A DNA stretch of 64,000 nucleotides, from NCBI GenBank assembly GCA_910574835.1, contig CAJTDE010000007.1, positions 1 through 64,000 of the forward strand, given 5' to 3'. The position numbers and the translations under genes are program-made. Below the pieces are notes generated by a model. It had not been told where the DNA came from. It made no database searches and saw nothing but the letters and a program-made list of their open reading frames with translations. Of the stretch, positions 50,628 through 60,160 are shown one piece after another. Origin of the DNA: Clostridia bacterium. GTDB taxonomy: Bacteria > Bacillota > Clostridia > Lachnospirales > Lachnospiraceae. Numbering within the stretch: position 1 is the stretch's first letter; each line of letters opens with the position of its first letter.

Positions 50628-51374
50628 TTAACCTTTTTTCACAAATACATATTCCCCTTTTGCCGACCTTTCCGCGCAATAGGAAAATCCCAGTCCGTCA
50701 AACTCTCGTACATCCTCCGGTTCTTCTATCTGTTGTTCCGAAAGCCACCGCACCATCTCACCCCGCGCCATCTTAGCCTCTGTTCCCTTCACCTTGATCT
50801 TTCCATCCTTCAGGCTCCCAAAAATGCAGGTCACGTACCGAATCTCCGGCTTAAGATAAGGTTCTATTGCTTTGGAATACTCCCTGGAAGCCAGATTCAG
50901 AATGACCCGATCCTCCCTTACCAGTTCCCGGTAAAGCCTGTCTCCCCAGAATGCGTAGAGATCCTTCGTCTCCCCAACCGAAAGCCGCGCCTGCATCTCC
51001 AGGCGGTAGGGCGTCACCCCGTGATCCGGCCGCAGCATTCCATAAAAACCGCTTAAGATCCACAAATGCTTTTTCACATATTCCCACTGTTCCCCGGTAA
51101 ACACCTGAGGCGCCATATACTGATACTGAAGCCCCACATAAGAAAGCAGCGCCGGCGTCCGGCCATTTTCGGGATTCATGCAGGAATATCTCTGAAAATT
51201 TTCCTCCGTAATCTTCTCATTGGCCCGAAACAGTTCCCGAAGCTCTTCCCTGTTAAAAGTCCTCAGCCGGTTCAAGAGTTTTTTTGTTTCCTCCAAAAAC
51301 AAAGGCCGTTCCCCTGATTCTATGGAATCCGTATCCACACGCATCTGCTTCGCCGGTGAAATGATAATCTGCAT
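50628..51374 (-). CDS. yaaA: YaaA-family peroxide stress protein
   Basis: The protein has 248 residues. It starts MQIIISPAKQM and has YVGLQYQYMAPQVFTGEQW and LWILSGFYGMLRPDHGVTPY, the standard YaaA (DUF328) pattern. In E. coli YaaA lowers intracellular iron damage under peroxide stress and binds DNA with a helix-hairpin-helix-like fold. It has no known role in cobalamin synthesis, yet it lies in the same orientation between cobT and cbiD. Confidence 0.92.
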   Translation of the reverse strand: MQIIISPAKQMRVDTDSIESGERPLFLEETKKLLNRLRTFNREELRELFRANEKITEENFQRYSCMNPENGRTPALLSYVGLQYQYMAPQVFTGEQWEYVKKHLWILSGFYGMLRPDHGVTPYRLEMQARLSVGETKDLYAFWGDRLYRELVREDRVILNLASREYSKAIEPYLKPEIRYVTCIFGSLKDGKIKVKGTEAKMARGEMVRWLSEQQIEEPEDVREFDGLGFSYCAERSAKGEYVFVKKG

Positions 51375-51442
51375 TCACTCGCTCCTCCCCAGCCGTCTTT
51401 TGATCTTGGCATCTACATATGAATTTCCCCGCTAAAAGCACA

Positions 51443-52513
51443 CTATTTCAAATGCTCATAAGCCTCCACCTTCCCATCATTCCAACCGGGAAGCCCATCA
51501 TACAAAGCAAACGCATACTGATAAAGCCCGTAAGCCGTCACCGCTCCCGTTCCCTCTCCCAGATGCATCCCTGCATGAATAGGAGCCTCCATTCCCAAGG
51601 CTTCCAGCATCAGCCGTCCGGCAGGTTCCGCGGAGCAGTGGGTCGGCACCATATAAGCCTTACATGCGGGAGCCAGAACAGCCGCACAGTAAGCCGCCAC
51701 CGAGGAAATAAATCCGTCAATCAATGCCGGAATCCTGCAAAGGGCCGCACCGATATAACAGCCAATCATCCCCGCAATATCCAGGCTGCCCACCTTACTC
51801 AGCACATCCAAAACATCCTCCTTATCGGGCTGATTTACCTCAATCGCCCTTTGAATCACCCGAATCTTCCGTTCCAGACCTTCACTGGAAAGCCCGGCTC
51901 CCCGGCCGGTCATCTCTTCCACTTCCCGGGAAAGAAGCACCGAAGCCATAGCCGAGCTGGGCGTCGTATTTCCAATTCCCATCTCGCCGGTAATCACCAT
52001 CCGATAGCCCTCATCATAAAGCTCCCTCACAACTTCAATCCCCGTAACAATCGCCCGAAGCGCCTCATCCCGTGTCATAGCCGGCCCCTTCGCAATATTT
52101 CCGGTTCCATAACGCACCACCCGGTTCCAAATCCGCGGATGCTTCCCGTCTGTCAGCATCCCGATATTCACCGGAATCACCTCAATTCCCTGGGTACGCG
52201 CCATAATACAAACCGAAGAAATCCGATTTCCCATATTCTCCAGAACCTGAGCCGTCACCTCGCTCCCGGTCTGGCTGACTCCCTCGGCCACAACTCCGTT
52301 ATCCGCACCCATAATCACAACCACAGGCTTAAGCTCCTTCGGATGGGCCGTCCCATAAATCCCGGCCAGCTGAACCACCATCTCCTCAAGCTTCCCCATC
52401 CCCCGAAGCGGTTTACATAAAGAATCCCAGTATTTCCACGATTCTTCCATAGCCCCCTCGTCCAAAGGCTGAATCTCACCGATATACTTCTGAAGCACCT
52501 CAAACAATCCCAT
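51443..52513 (-). CDS. cobT: Nicotinate-nucleotide-dimethylbenzimidazole phosphoribosyltransferase CobT
   Basis: The protein has 356 residues from the ATG at 52513 (SD AAAGAGG); the frame is open to 52606 but lacks an SD. Key segments are VVIMGADNGVVAEGVSQTGS, MGIGNTTPSSAMASVLL and HAGMHLGEGTGAVTAYGL, which holds the catalytic glutamate. It makes alpha-ribazole phosphate from the lower-ligand base. No benzimidazole synthesis gene (bzaA-E) is present, so the base used is unknown. Confidence 0.95.
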   Translation of the reverse strand: MGLFEVLQKYIGEIQPLDEGAMEESWKYWDSLCKPLRGMGKLEEMVVQLAGIYGTAHPKELKPVVVIMGADNGVVAEGVSQTGSEVTAQVLENMGNRISSVCIMARTQGIEVIPVNIGMLTDGKHPRIWNRVVRYGTGNIAKGPAMTRDEALRAIVTGIEVVRELYDEGYRMVITGEMGIGNTTPSSAMASVLLSREVEEMTGRGAGLSSEGLERKIRVIQRAIEVNQPDKEDVLDVLSKVGSLDIAGMIGCYIGAALCRIPALIDGFISSVAAYCAAVLAPACKAYMVPTHCSAEPAGRLMLEALGMEAPIHAGMHLGEGTGAVTAYGLYQYAFALYDGLPGWNDGKVEAYEHLK

Positions 52514-52655
52514 CACAATCAACCTCTTTCCTGCTAATATCCACTCCACCCCCCGGAGCCTAAATGTCAGAGTACGCCGATTGACGCTGACACCGCCGGA
52601 CGCCAAAAGGCGGCACTTGGGGTCCGAAGGATATCATTCGCTGTAGAAACATCCC

Positions 52656-53279
52656 TCATTGATACAGCAGCGCATTACAGATCGCCGCAACAATATTACT
52701 TCCTCCTTTGCGCCCCCGCGGAACGATAAAAGGCACCCCGGCTGTCATAATCAGCTCTTTCGCCTCCACTACATTCACAAACCCCACCGGCGCCCCCACT
52801 ATCAGCACCGGCCGGATCTCCCCGGCCTGAATCAGCTCATAAAGCCGAATCAACGCAGTGGGTGCATTTCCCACCGCAATCACCGGATTTTCATGGAGAG
52901 CTGCCGCCCGCTCCATGCAGACCGCCGCCCGGGTGCATCCGCGCTCCCTGGCCTCCTCCGCCACATCCGGCGCATCCATAAAGCAGTGAACCTCTCCCCC
53001 ATACTCAGAAAGCCGCTTCTTATTAATCCCCGAAGCCGCCATCCTTGTATCTGTCACAATGGACACCCCTTCCCTAAGAGCTTTCACGCCCAAAGCGGCC
53101 GCCCCTTCGGAAAAGCAGAGATTATCCGCATAGTCAAAATCCGCCGAGGTGTGAATACACCGCTTTACAACGGAAAATTCCGGCTCCGGCCAAGTCTTCC
53201 CGTTCAGCTCCTTTGTAATGATCTCCATACTACGAGCCTCAATCATTTCCGGCTTTACAAACTCTATTTTCTCTAACAT
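52656..53279 (-). CDS. cbiC: Cobalt-precorrin-8 methylmutase CbiC
   Basis: The protein has 207 residues. [18 protein letters not shown] contains the catalytic histidine (near 43), and [15 protein letters not shown] and [18 protein letters not shown] are typical of CbiC/CobH. It moves a methyl group from C11 to C12 to form cobyrinic acid. Its start overlaps the cbiP stop by 7 bases. Confidence 0.95.
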   Translation of the reverse strand: MLEKIEFVKPEMIEARSMEIITKELNGKTWPEPEFSVVKRCIHTSADFDYADNLCFSEGAAALGVKALREGVSIVTDTRMAASGINKKRLSEYGGEVHCFMDAPDVAEEARERGCTRAAVCMERAAALHENPVIAVGNAPTALIRLYELIQAGEIRPVLIVGAPVGFVNVVEAKELIMTAGVPFIVPRGRKGGSNIVAAICNALLYQ

Positions 53280-54781
53280 CTGATTCCTGCCTCCAATATC
53301 TCATAAATTTTATCCATATCCAGGGAACTGCACACCAGATCCGCCAGCTTATCATACTCCTGCTGCTTATGGGCCTCCGGATCAAAATGCCAGCTTCCCG
53401 GGTCCAGGCCCTTTTTCCGCATAAGCCGCACGGCCACAAGAGCCGCCAGATCCCCAAAATCAAAGATTCCATGAAGATACGTACCGAATACCGTCTGGGT
53501 CTCGTTGCAAAGACCGTCGATGCGCCCGTCCTCTAAGCGGATGGTTTCCCGGCAGCGGCCCAGATTCACGGTTTTTCCCATATGGATCTCGTAGCCCCGG
53601 ACCTCCTTTCCCGTGGTGCTGTCCGGCACATCCTTATCCCAGATAACACCGCCGGAAATCTGAGTTCTGGTTTTGGCCGGTTCAAAGATTGTCCGGGTAT
53701 TCAAAAGTCCCATACCGCGCATGGAGCCGCCCTGCTCCACGCCGTCCGGGTCCTCCAGTTCCTCCCCAAGCATCTGATAACCGCCGCAGATGCCCACAAC
53801 GGGAGTGCGTATTTCCGCCTGGCGCAGTATGGCCGCTTCCAGACCGGATTCCCGGAGCCAGCACAAATCGCTCATGGTATTCTTGGTGCCCGGAAGGAAA
53901 ATCAAATCCGGCTTCCCAAGGTCCCCTGCCTGCTTCACGTACCGGAGAGAAACGCCCTTCATTCCTTCAAAGACGTTGAAGTCCGTGAAATTGGAAATAT
54001 GGGGCAGATGAATAACGGCAATGTCTACGGCTCCCTCATCTCCTCTGCGGTTCAACCGTTCTGACAAACTGTCCTCATCATCCAGATCAAGGGGTGTCAT
54101 CGGCACGACGCCGACTACGGGAATCCCTGTCTTTTCTTCTATCATGTCAAGGCCGGGCCGGAGGATTTCCACATCTCCGCGGAATTTGTTGATGATAAGG
54201 CCCTTGATGCGTTGCTGCTCGTCTTTCTCTAAGAGCTTTACGGTTCCGTAGAGGGAGGCGAAGACGCCGCCCCGGTCGATGTCTCCGGCAAGAAGTACGG
54301 GGGCATTTGCAAGCTTTGCCACTCCCATATTTACAATGTCATTGTCTTTTAAATTGATTTCTGCCGGGCTTCCGGCGCCTTCTATGACGATGATATCAAA
54401 GTCTCGGGAGAGCTTTTGAAAGGCCTTCTCTATGTGGGGGATGAGCTGCGGCTTGTAGGCGTAGTAGTCCGCCGCGCTCATATTTCCCAAGACTTCGCCG
54501 TTTACGATAACCTGGCTTCCGGTGTGACTGGTGGGCTTTAGGAGGATGGGATTCATCTCTACTCTTGGTTCGATTCCGGCAGCCTCGGCCTGCATCACCT
54601 GAGCGCGGCCCATTTCCAGGCCGGATTTTGTGATGTAGGAGTTGAGGGCCATATTTTGAGATTTGAACGGCGCGGCGCGGTAGCCGTCCTGCTTAAAGAT
54701 GCGGCAGAGGGCGGCGGTGAGAAAGCTTTTGCCGGCGTTTGAGGTGGTGCCCTGGATCATAATTGTTTTGGTGGGGGTCAT
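53273..54781 (-). CDS. cbiP: Cobyric acid synthase CbiP/CobQ
   Basis: The protein has 502 residues. [20 protein letters not shown] is the P-loop-like ATP site, and [12 protein letters not shown] and [15 protein letters not shown] follow. The C-terminal glutaminase has [20 protein letters not shown]. It amidates side chains b, d, e and g. SD AAAGGAG precedes the ATG, and a strong hairpin lies upstream of the SD. Confidence 0.95.
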   Translation of the reverse strand: MTPTKTIMIQGTTSNAGKSFLTAALCRIFKQDGYRAAPFKSQNMALNSYITKSGLEMGRAQVMQAEAAGIEPRVEMNPILLKPTSHTGSQVIVNGEVLGNMSAADYYAYKPQLIPHIEKAFQKLSRDFDIIVIEGAGSPAEINLKDNDIVNMGVAKLANAPVLLAGDIDRGGVFASLYGTVKLLEKDEQQRIKGLIINKFRGDVEILRPGLDMIEEKTGIPVVGVVPMTPLDLDDEDSLSERLNRRGDEGAVDIAVIHLPHISNFTDFNVFEGMKGVSLRYVKQAGDLGKPDLIFLPGTKNTMSDLCWLRESGLEAAILRQAEIRTPVVGICGGYQMLGEELEDPDGVEQGGSMRGMGLLNTRTIFEPAKTRTQISGGVIWDKDVPDSTTGKEVRGYEIHMGKTVNLGRCRETIRLEDGRIDGLCNETQTVFGTYLHGIFDFGDLAALVAVRLMRKKGLDPGSWHFDPEAHKQQEYDKLADLVCSSLDMDKIYEILEAGIRC

Positions 54782-54810
54782 ATTTTGCTCCTTTTGCTAT
54801 ATGAACGAAC

Positions 54811-54894
54811 GCCGCCATGCAGGAAGTATCTTCCTTCCCTGCTCCGCCCAGAGGACTAACACGCCTGGAAGGAAGATACTCCCTGCATGGCGGC
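54811..54894 (-). repeat. 28-bp-arm palindrome upstream of cbiP (IR3)
   Basis: GCCGCCATGCAGGAAGTATC onward (54811-54838) pairs with 54867-54894 with about one mismatch. In minus sense it stands 20 bases before the cbiP SD and downstream of the foreign-looking small gene at 54992. It may be a terminator for that gene, or another SD-adjacent structured leader. Confidence 0.7.
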
Positions 54895-54991
54895 CGACTT
54901 TGGCGGCGGGGCTTTTCCGTTGCTTTTTTGGGGAAAATTTTTGCGCAAATCACATTATCTATAATAGCTTAACCATTCTATAAAATGGAAG

Positions 54992-55384
54992 TTATAAATC
55001 TGTTAAAAAAATCTTCGGTATTTGTTTTTTCCTGAATTTATATTTTTGAACTTTCGTAAGCGGTATCTCATATCGTCTGCCGCTTTCTTTATAGTTGTTG
55101 CCTAGAATATTGTTGTAAAGAGAATAGATAAACTGTTCCCATTCGTCTAATCTGCTTTTTTCTGCAAACCCATCTAAATAAGCAAATCCATCGGCAAGAT
55201 AAAAAATTTTTAATGCTAATGCTAAATCACAATAAGGATTGCTTAAAATCTCTTTTGGTATTTCAAATCCATCATCCCAATTATATTCATCCAAAAGTTT
55301 TTCCAGATCGTCATATGACATTTCCGATGCCCCCCAAAATTCAAATTTTACAATCTTTGCTTCAATCAACGAGAGCGCCTTCAT
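54992..55384 (-). CDS. DUF4274-like small protein
   Basis: The protein has 130 residues. WDDGFEIPKEILSNPYCDLALALKIFYLADG resembles the DUF4274 family (a helical protein of unknown function); this is from memory of the motif and is not certain. The C-terminus is basic. It starts inside the stop of the acyltransferase gene (TTATGA overlap), so the two are translated together. Its base composition is clearly more AT-rich than the cobalamin genes around it, which suggests later acquisition. Confidence 0.7.
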   Translation of the reverse strand: MKALSLIEAKIVKFEFWGASEMSYDDLEKLLDEYNWDDGFEIPKEILSNPYCDLALALKIFYLADGFAYLDGFAEKSRLDEWEQFIYSLYNNILGNNYKESGRRYEIPLTKVQKYKFRKKQIPKIFLTDL

Positions 55385-56103
55385 AATTTCTGTTTTTTCA
55401 TCCCGAGAAAAAATCGTAAAACAGGCATTCTCTTTACGATGTCATATATAAAAAATGTTCCAATAAATGAAATCAATACAGTCAATAAAAATTGCCCTAA
55501 GCTTTTCCCGCCTATATTCAGGACATATAGGCAGCACCACTCCGGTACAAACAGCAGAATAAGGAAGAAATAGGAAAGGCTGCCGACTCTAAACTTCGGT
55601 AAACATTTCTTTTGCAAGCGGACAATTTGTAATGCTGTCAAAGAAATAACAAACAAATACAATAAAAACCAAAGATGTGCAGGGGTAAAGCCTCCATGAT
55701 ATCCTGTTAAATCGGTTTTCTTTGTAAAAAACAATTTATACTGCTGCCAGTAAGTGCCTGTATACCCATTAAAAAATACTTCTGCAATATAGGTCATTAT
55801 AGGAACCAGTGCAAGCAGTCCAAAGAAAAATGGAATGACTAATTTTTTTATTCGCTCCGCAACAAATTGTCCGCTTGTCCTTTTTCGAAGAGAATACTTG
55901 CAGCTCATACCTGCAATAGTAAACAAAAAGGTCATATACCACGGATACACAGCACTTGAAAACACATAAAGAGCAGTGCTTGTGTTTGACCATATGTAAA
56001 ACCCACCGTATTCGCCTCCGCTCCAAATCTGTGCTGCATGGAACGGAAAAAGCAACAGGCTTGCCATCCATCTTAAATTATCTATATAATATCTTCTCTC
56101 CAT
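55381..56103 (-). pseudogene. Shortened acyltransferase-3 family membrane protein
   Basis: From the ATG at 56103 (SD AAGGAG) the frame gives 240 residues: MERRYYIDNLRWMASLLLFP, then several membrane segments, RKRTSGQFVAERIKKLVIPF, YTGTYWQQYKLFFTKKTDLT and GGFTPAHLWFLLYLFVISL. This is an acyltransferase-3/OatA-like membrane protein, but relatives usually have 350-400 residues. Both the N-terminal start and the end (IVKRMPVLRFFLGMKKQKL) look complete, so an internal stretch of roughly 100 residues seems deleted. It may be non-functional. It is AT-rich and inserted between cobD and cbiP. Confidence 0.6.
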
Positions 56104-56287
56104 TCGCATACTCCTTGCCATAACCCTGTATATGACAGTTTGTTCGTTTAAGCCATTCTCAGCTAAACTCCGATTTACATAATTGATTATAAAATCTTTA
56201 CCTGCCATTTACAGTGCATTTTTATATGTCATTTCCCATTGAGTACACAATTTCAGAAAAGAAGTTCTGTAAACCTTCGTTTTTCCG

Positions 56288-57388
56288 TTATGCTTTTTCG
56301 TTTGTGAAAACTTCGTTTATTGCCTGTATCAAACGGCTGTTTTCTTCCGGTGTCCGAACGGCTATCCGGTAGTCTTCTTTTGTAAGGCCATTGTAGTTTT
56401 GGCAGCGGCGGATCAGGATTCCTTTTTCCAGGAGTTTTTCGTACAGCGCTGTCTCGCCCGGGGCGCGGAAGCAGAGGTAGTTGGCTTTTCCGGGCCATAC
56501 GTCCAGGCCCAGCTTTGTCAGGGCTGTTTCCAGGCGCTCACGTTCTGCTTCTACCAGGGTAAGGGTTCGCTCACGAAAATCGGTTTCCGTGAGGGCTGCT
56601 ATTCCGGCCTGCTGCGCCGGTTCGGATACGGACCAGGGCTGACCGGCTTTGCGGATGCGCTCAAGCAGGGCCTGGTTTTGGGATAGTATGTAGCCTAAGC
56701 GCAGGCCGGGCATGGCGTAGAGCTTCGTAAAGGATTTGAGAATCAGTAGATTCGGGAAGGCTGCAAGGGCGCCTGTTATGGTATAGGCTTCTTTTTCTCT
56801 TACAAAGTCCAGGAAACATTCATCTATGCAGACGTAAGTTTTTTGGGTCTTTGCTTTCTCCAGGATCTCCAGAAGAAGCTGACGGCCTGTCAGCAGTCCT
56901 GTGGGGTTGTTGGGATTGCAGATGAATAGCAGATCCGTATCGTCTGCAATGGCCTGCAGGCAGTCTTTTTCAAGCTTCATGGATTTTGGAAGCATGTAGT
57001 GACGTATCTGCGCTCCTGCCTGATGTAAGGCTTCCTCGTATTCGGCAAAGGTGGGGGCCGTTACCAGAGCGTGCTTTGGCTTCAGGGCATATACCAGACG
57101 GTAAATGAGATCGGCGCCTCCGTTTCCGCATAGGATATTTTCTGCTTCTACGCCTTCTTTTTTTGCCAGCTCTGCCCTTAAGCGGCGGCAGAAGGGGTCC
57201 GGGTAGTGGGCAGAGGAGGACAGACCTTTGAGGATTGCTTCTTTTATGCTTTTCGGCATCCCCAGAGGGTTGATGTTTGCGGAAAAGTCCAAAAGCTCTT
57301 CCTGGGAAAAGGGGGTCTGTAAGGATGCACCGTAACGGTCGCCTCCGTGTATGGGTTGTTGTGATCCTGTTTGCTGTGGCGGTTTCAT
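56288..57388 (-). CDS. cobD: L-threonine-O-3-phosphate decarboxylase CobD (HisC-like)
   Basis: The protein has 366 residues. It is a PLP aminotransferase-fold protein: IHGGDRYGAS near the start, DFSANINPLGMP, LFICNPNNPTG and LKSFTKLYAMPGLRLGY with the PLP lysine (K222). HGG(D/N) and DFSANINP are typical of CobD rather than HisC. It makes (R)-1-amino-2-propanol phosphate for the nucleotide loop, used by CbiB. The SD is poor (GAAAGAGA). Confidence 0.9.
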   Translation of the reverse strand: MKPPQQTGSQQPIHGGDRYGASLQTPFSQEELLDFSANINPLGMPKSIKEAILKGLSSSAHYPDPFCRRLRAELAKKEGVEAENILCGNGGADLIYRLVYALKPKHALVTAPTFAEYEEALHQAGAQIRHYMLPKSMKLEKDCLQAIADDTDLLFICNPNNPTGLLTGRQLLLEILEKAKTQKTYVCIDECFLDFVREKEAYTITGALAAFPNLLILKSFTKLYAMPGLRLGYILSQNQALLERIRKAGQPWSVSEPAQQAGIAALTETDFRERTLTLVEAERERLETALTKLGLDVWPGKANYLCFRAPGETALYEKLLEKGILIRRCQNYNGLTKEDYRIAVRTPEENSRLIQAINEVFTNEKA

Positions 57389-57588
57389 TTTTTCTCTTTC
57401 TATTCTGTCCTCAGCGATCAGCGGGACTCATGGTCCTTTTGCTCACTAAGGATATCTGTTCTTATTTTTACCATATTTTCCGACAGCCCGGCTTGCTGTC
57501 CGAGGGTCTCAGAAAATATCGGATGCTTATGCCATGTCATAATGCCGGAAGCCTATGGCCGCTTTTTGTATCGGAATGTCATTTCAGC

Positions 57589-60063
57589 TTATGTCAACCT
57601 GCGTTCCCGCAAAAGCACATCACGAATCCCTTCCGCCGTATAGACCACGGCGCTTTGATGCACGTTCAAGCCTGCCTTTATTGCCGCGCGCTCTGTCACG
57701 GGGCCGATGCAGATTACCTTCGCCGCAAGCCCGCTCAAATCGCCTGCCATGCTGACAAAGGCTTTTACCGCTGACGCGCTGGCAAATGTAATGTAATCGA
57801 CTTCGGAAAGCACCCTCTTTAGCTCTTCTTCCTTCCGCCGGTCGATTTCCGTGGTGTACAGAGGGATGGCTTTATAGGGAATCTCTGCCTGCTCCAAAGC
57901 CTGCGTAAGCTCCGGGGAGGCTTCCTCCGCCCGCAGAAGCAGCACATGATCCTTTCGGGTCAGGCCGGGAATCCACTCGGCGGCCAGATCCCTGCCGGAA
58001 TATCGGGACGGTACAAAGTCCGCATAGATGCCTCTTGCCTCCAATGCCTCTTTAGTTCCGCTTCCGATGACGGCAAAACGGATTCCGGCAAGCTTTCGGA
58101 TGTCCTTTTGGTTTTCCTTCATTTCGTCAAAGAAAAAGTCCACGCCGCTGCTGCTTGTAAAAACGATCCAGGTATAGCCTCTCGCCGGCAGTCCCTGAGT
58201 TTCCTTTGTCCCCGGATTCGGATTCTCCTGTCCGGTCAGTTCTCCTACTGCCTTTGTAAGAGCCTCCGACCGAAGGCGTTTTGTCCGGATAAGGCTGAAG
58301 GAGACAGCTTCCGCCCCTTCCTCCTTTAAGACCACCTGCTGTTTCCGGCACATGCCTTCCGTTCCGGTCAGCAGTACACGCATACCGAAAAGGGGGCCTT
58401 TACCGAACCAGTTAAGCTGCTCTTGTAAGGATATGACTTCTCCCACGATAATGATTGCCGGGGTATGGATTCCCGCCTTTTTGACTTCTTCCTCAATGGT
58501 TGCCAAGGTTCCTGCTGCCGTCCGCTGACGGGCTGTGGTTCCCGCCTGGATCACGGCCGCCGGCGTATCCGGCGCTTTTCCTCCGGCTATCAGTTCTCTT
58601 GTGATATGAGGCAGATTACCCAATCCCATCAGAAATGCAAGGGTCCCTTCTTCCTGGGCCAACAGCTTATAGTTCAGCGCCAGTCCGTCTTTGGTATTGC
58701 TCTCATGGCCGGTGATAATATGAAAGGAGGATGCATAGTCCCGGTGGGTTACGGGGATGCCTGCGTAGGCTGCCGCCGCATAGGATGAAGATACGCCGGG
58801 GACAATCTCAAATTCAATTCCGGCCTTTCGAAGTTCCTGGGCTTCCTCGCCTCCCCGTCCGAAGATAAAGGGGTCGCCTCCCTTTAAGCGTGCTATGTTC
58901 TTTCCTTCCAAAGCTTTTTTTACCAAAAGCTCATTGGTTTCCTCCTGCTTTAAATGGTGGTTGGAGGCACGCTTGCCTGCATAGATTAGCTCCGCGTCCG
59001 GGCGGGCTTCATTTAACAGGGAGGCGGATACCAGATTGTCATAGACGATCACATCGGCTGTCCGTAAGCAACGGAGACATTTTTCCGTAAGGAGCGATGT
59101 GTCGCCCGGGCCTGCTCCCAAAAGCCAGACTTTGCCCTTTCTTACCTGAGCGGCCATTTGCTTGCCCAGGTGTTTCATTTGATCCGGTGTGGGGAGTTTT
59201 AACCGGTCAGTTCCTACCGGCTGTTCCTCGTCTAAAGCTTTCCGGCAGGATGCGTACCTGACATGTCTGCCATCCTTAACGAACATTACCTTCATCCGAA
59301 TCTCTCCGCCCTCCAGACAGCATAAGGCGGCGGCCGGTGCATTGCAGCTTCCTCCGATTCCGGCCAGAAAGCTGCGCTCCGCCTCCAGTACCAAGGCTGC
59401 CTCCTGACAGTGGATGGCAGAAAGCACTTCCGTTAAATGACCCTCTCTTGCCTCCACAGCCAGTATTCCCTGTCCTGCCGCCGGAAGAAAGGAATCCGGT
59501 TCCAGATATTCCAGCTGCAAATCCGGCTCCTCCAACAGCCCCAGGCGTTCCAGGCCGGCGGCGGCCAACAGGATTCCGTCATACTGTCCCTCTCTTAGCT
59601 TTCGAAGGCGGGTTTCTACATTTCCCCGGAGGAGAGCGATGCGCACTGTCGGATTGATAGCCCTGATCTGAAGCTCCCGGCGCAGAGAGCTGGTGCCCAC
59701 TACGCTTCCGGCCGGCAAATCCGCCGCTTTTATACCGTTTGCTGTGACAAAGACGTCTCTTACGTCGGCGCGCTCAAGGACAGCCCCTATTTTCAATCCT
59801 GGGGGAAATTCCATAGGCATATCCTTTGCACTGTGTACGGCCAGATCGATTTCTCCCGAAAGCAAAGCCTCCTCAAGCTCTCTGGTAAATACGCCCTTTC
59901 CGCCGAAGGAAGTCAGGGAACGATCTAATAGCTCGTCTCCCTTGGTAGACAGTTTGACAAGCTCAATCTCTGCTTCGGGAAATGCCTGCTCTATTTTTTC
60001 CTTTACAAGCTCTGTCTGAATCAAGGCCAGACGGCTTTTTCTCGTTCCTATGCGAATCTTCAT
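57589..60063 (-). CDS. hemC-cobA-hemD: Trifunctional fusion HemC-CobA-HemD
   Basis: The protein has 824 residues. Residues 1-300 are porphobilinogen deaminase: IRIGTRKSRLALIQTELV, HSAKDMP and GIGGSCNAP with the dipyrromethane cysteine C240. Residues about 310-550 are uroporphyrinogen-III C-methyltransferase (VWLLGAGPGDTSLLTEKCL, VYDNLV, RLKGGDPFIFGRGGEEA, GVSSSYAAAAYAGIPVTHR). About 555-824 are uroporphyrinogen-III synthase (GMRVLLTGTEG, WIVFTSSSGVDFFFDEM, YITFASASAVKAFV). One chain takes porphobilinogen to precorrin-2. CobA-HemD fusions are known in clostridia; HemC in the same chain is rarer. SD AGGAGG precedes the ATG, and a family-A relic lies upstream. Confidence 0.95.
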   Translation of the reverse strand: MKIRIGTRKSRLALIQTELVKEKIEQAFPEAEIELVKLSTKGDELLDRSLTSFGGKGVFTRELEEALLSGEIDLAVHSAKDMPMEFPPGLKIGAVLERADVRDVFVTANGIKAADLPAGSVVGTSSLRRELQIRAINPTVRIALLRGNVETRLRKLREGQYDGILLAAAGLERLGLLEEPDLQLEYLEPDSFLPAAGQGILAVEAREGHLTEVLSAIHCQEAALVLEAERSFLAGIGGSCNAPAAALCCLEGGEIRMKVMFVKDGRHVRYASCRKALDEEQPVGTDRLKLPTPDQMKHLGKQMAAQVRKGKVWLLGAGPGDTSLLTEKCLRCLRTADVIVYDNLVSASLLNEARPDAELIYAGKRASNHHLKQEETNELLVKKALEGKNIARLKGGDPFIFGRGGEEAQELRKAGIEFEIVPGVSSSYAAAAYAGIPVTHRDYASSFHIITGHESNTKDGLALNYKLLAQEEGTLAFLMGLGNLPHITRELIAGGKAPDTPAAVIQAGTTARQRTAAGTLATIEEEVKKAGIHTPAIIIVGEVISLQEQLNWFGKGPLFGMRVLLTGTEGMCRKQQVVLKEEGAEAVSFSLIRTKRLRSEALTKAVGELTGQENPNPGTKETQGLPARGYTWIVFTSSSGVDFFFDEMKENQKDIRKLAGIRFAVIGSGTKEALEARGIYADFVPSRYSGRDLAAEWIPGLTRKDHVLLLRAEEASPELTQALEQAEIPYKAIPLYTTEIDRRKEEELKRVLSEVDYITFASASAVKAFVSMAGDLSGLAAKVICIGPVTERAAIKAGLNVHQSAVVYTAEGIRDVLLRERRLT

Positions 60064-60077
60064 ATTTGCCTCCTATT

Positions 60078-60150
60078 TGTAGACGCTGCGCGACGGCACG
60101 AACGGGGAAAGTCACGTCTGCTTCGCAGCTCTTGAGTCGGGACTTTTACA
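60078..60150 (-). repeat. Degenerate family-A element (A7)
   Basis: In minus sense it ends GTGCCGTCGCGCAGCGTCTA then CAAATAGGAGG, the family-A 3' end next to the SD of the hemC fusion. The inner hairpin is replaced by GAGCTGCGAAGCAGACG. It fills the gap after the cbiH stop (60161). Confidence 0.6.
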
Positions 60151-60160
60151 CTGTTTCCTG

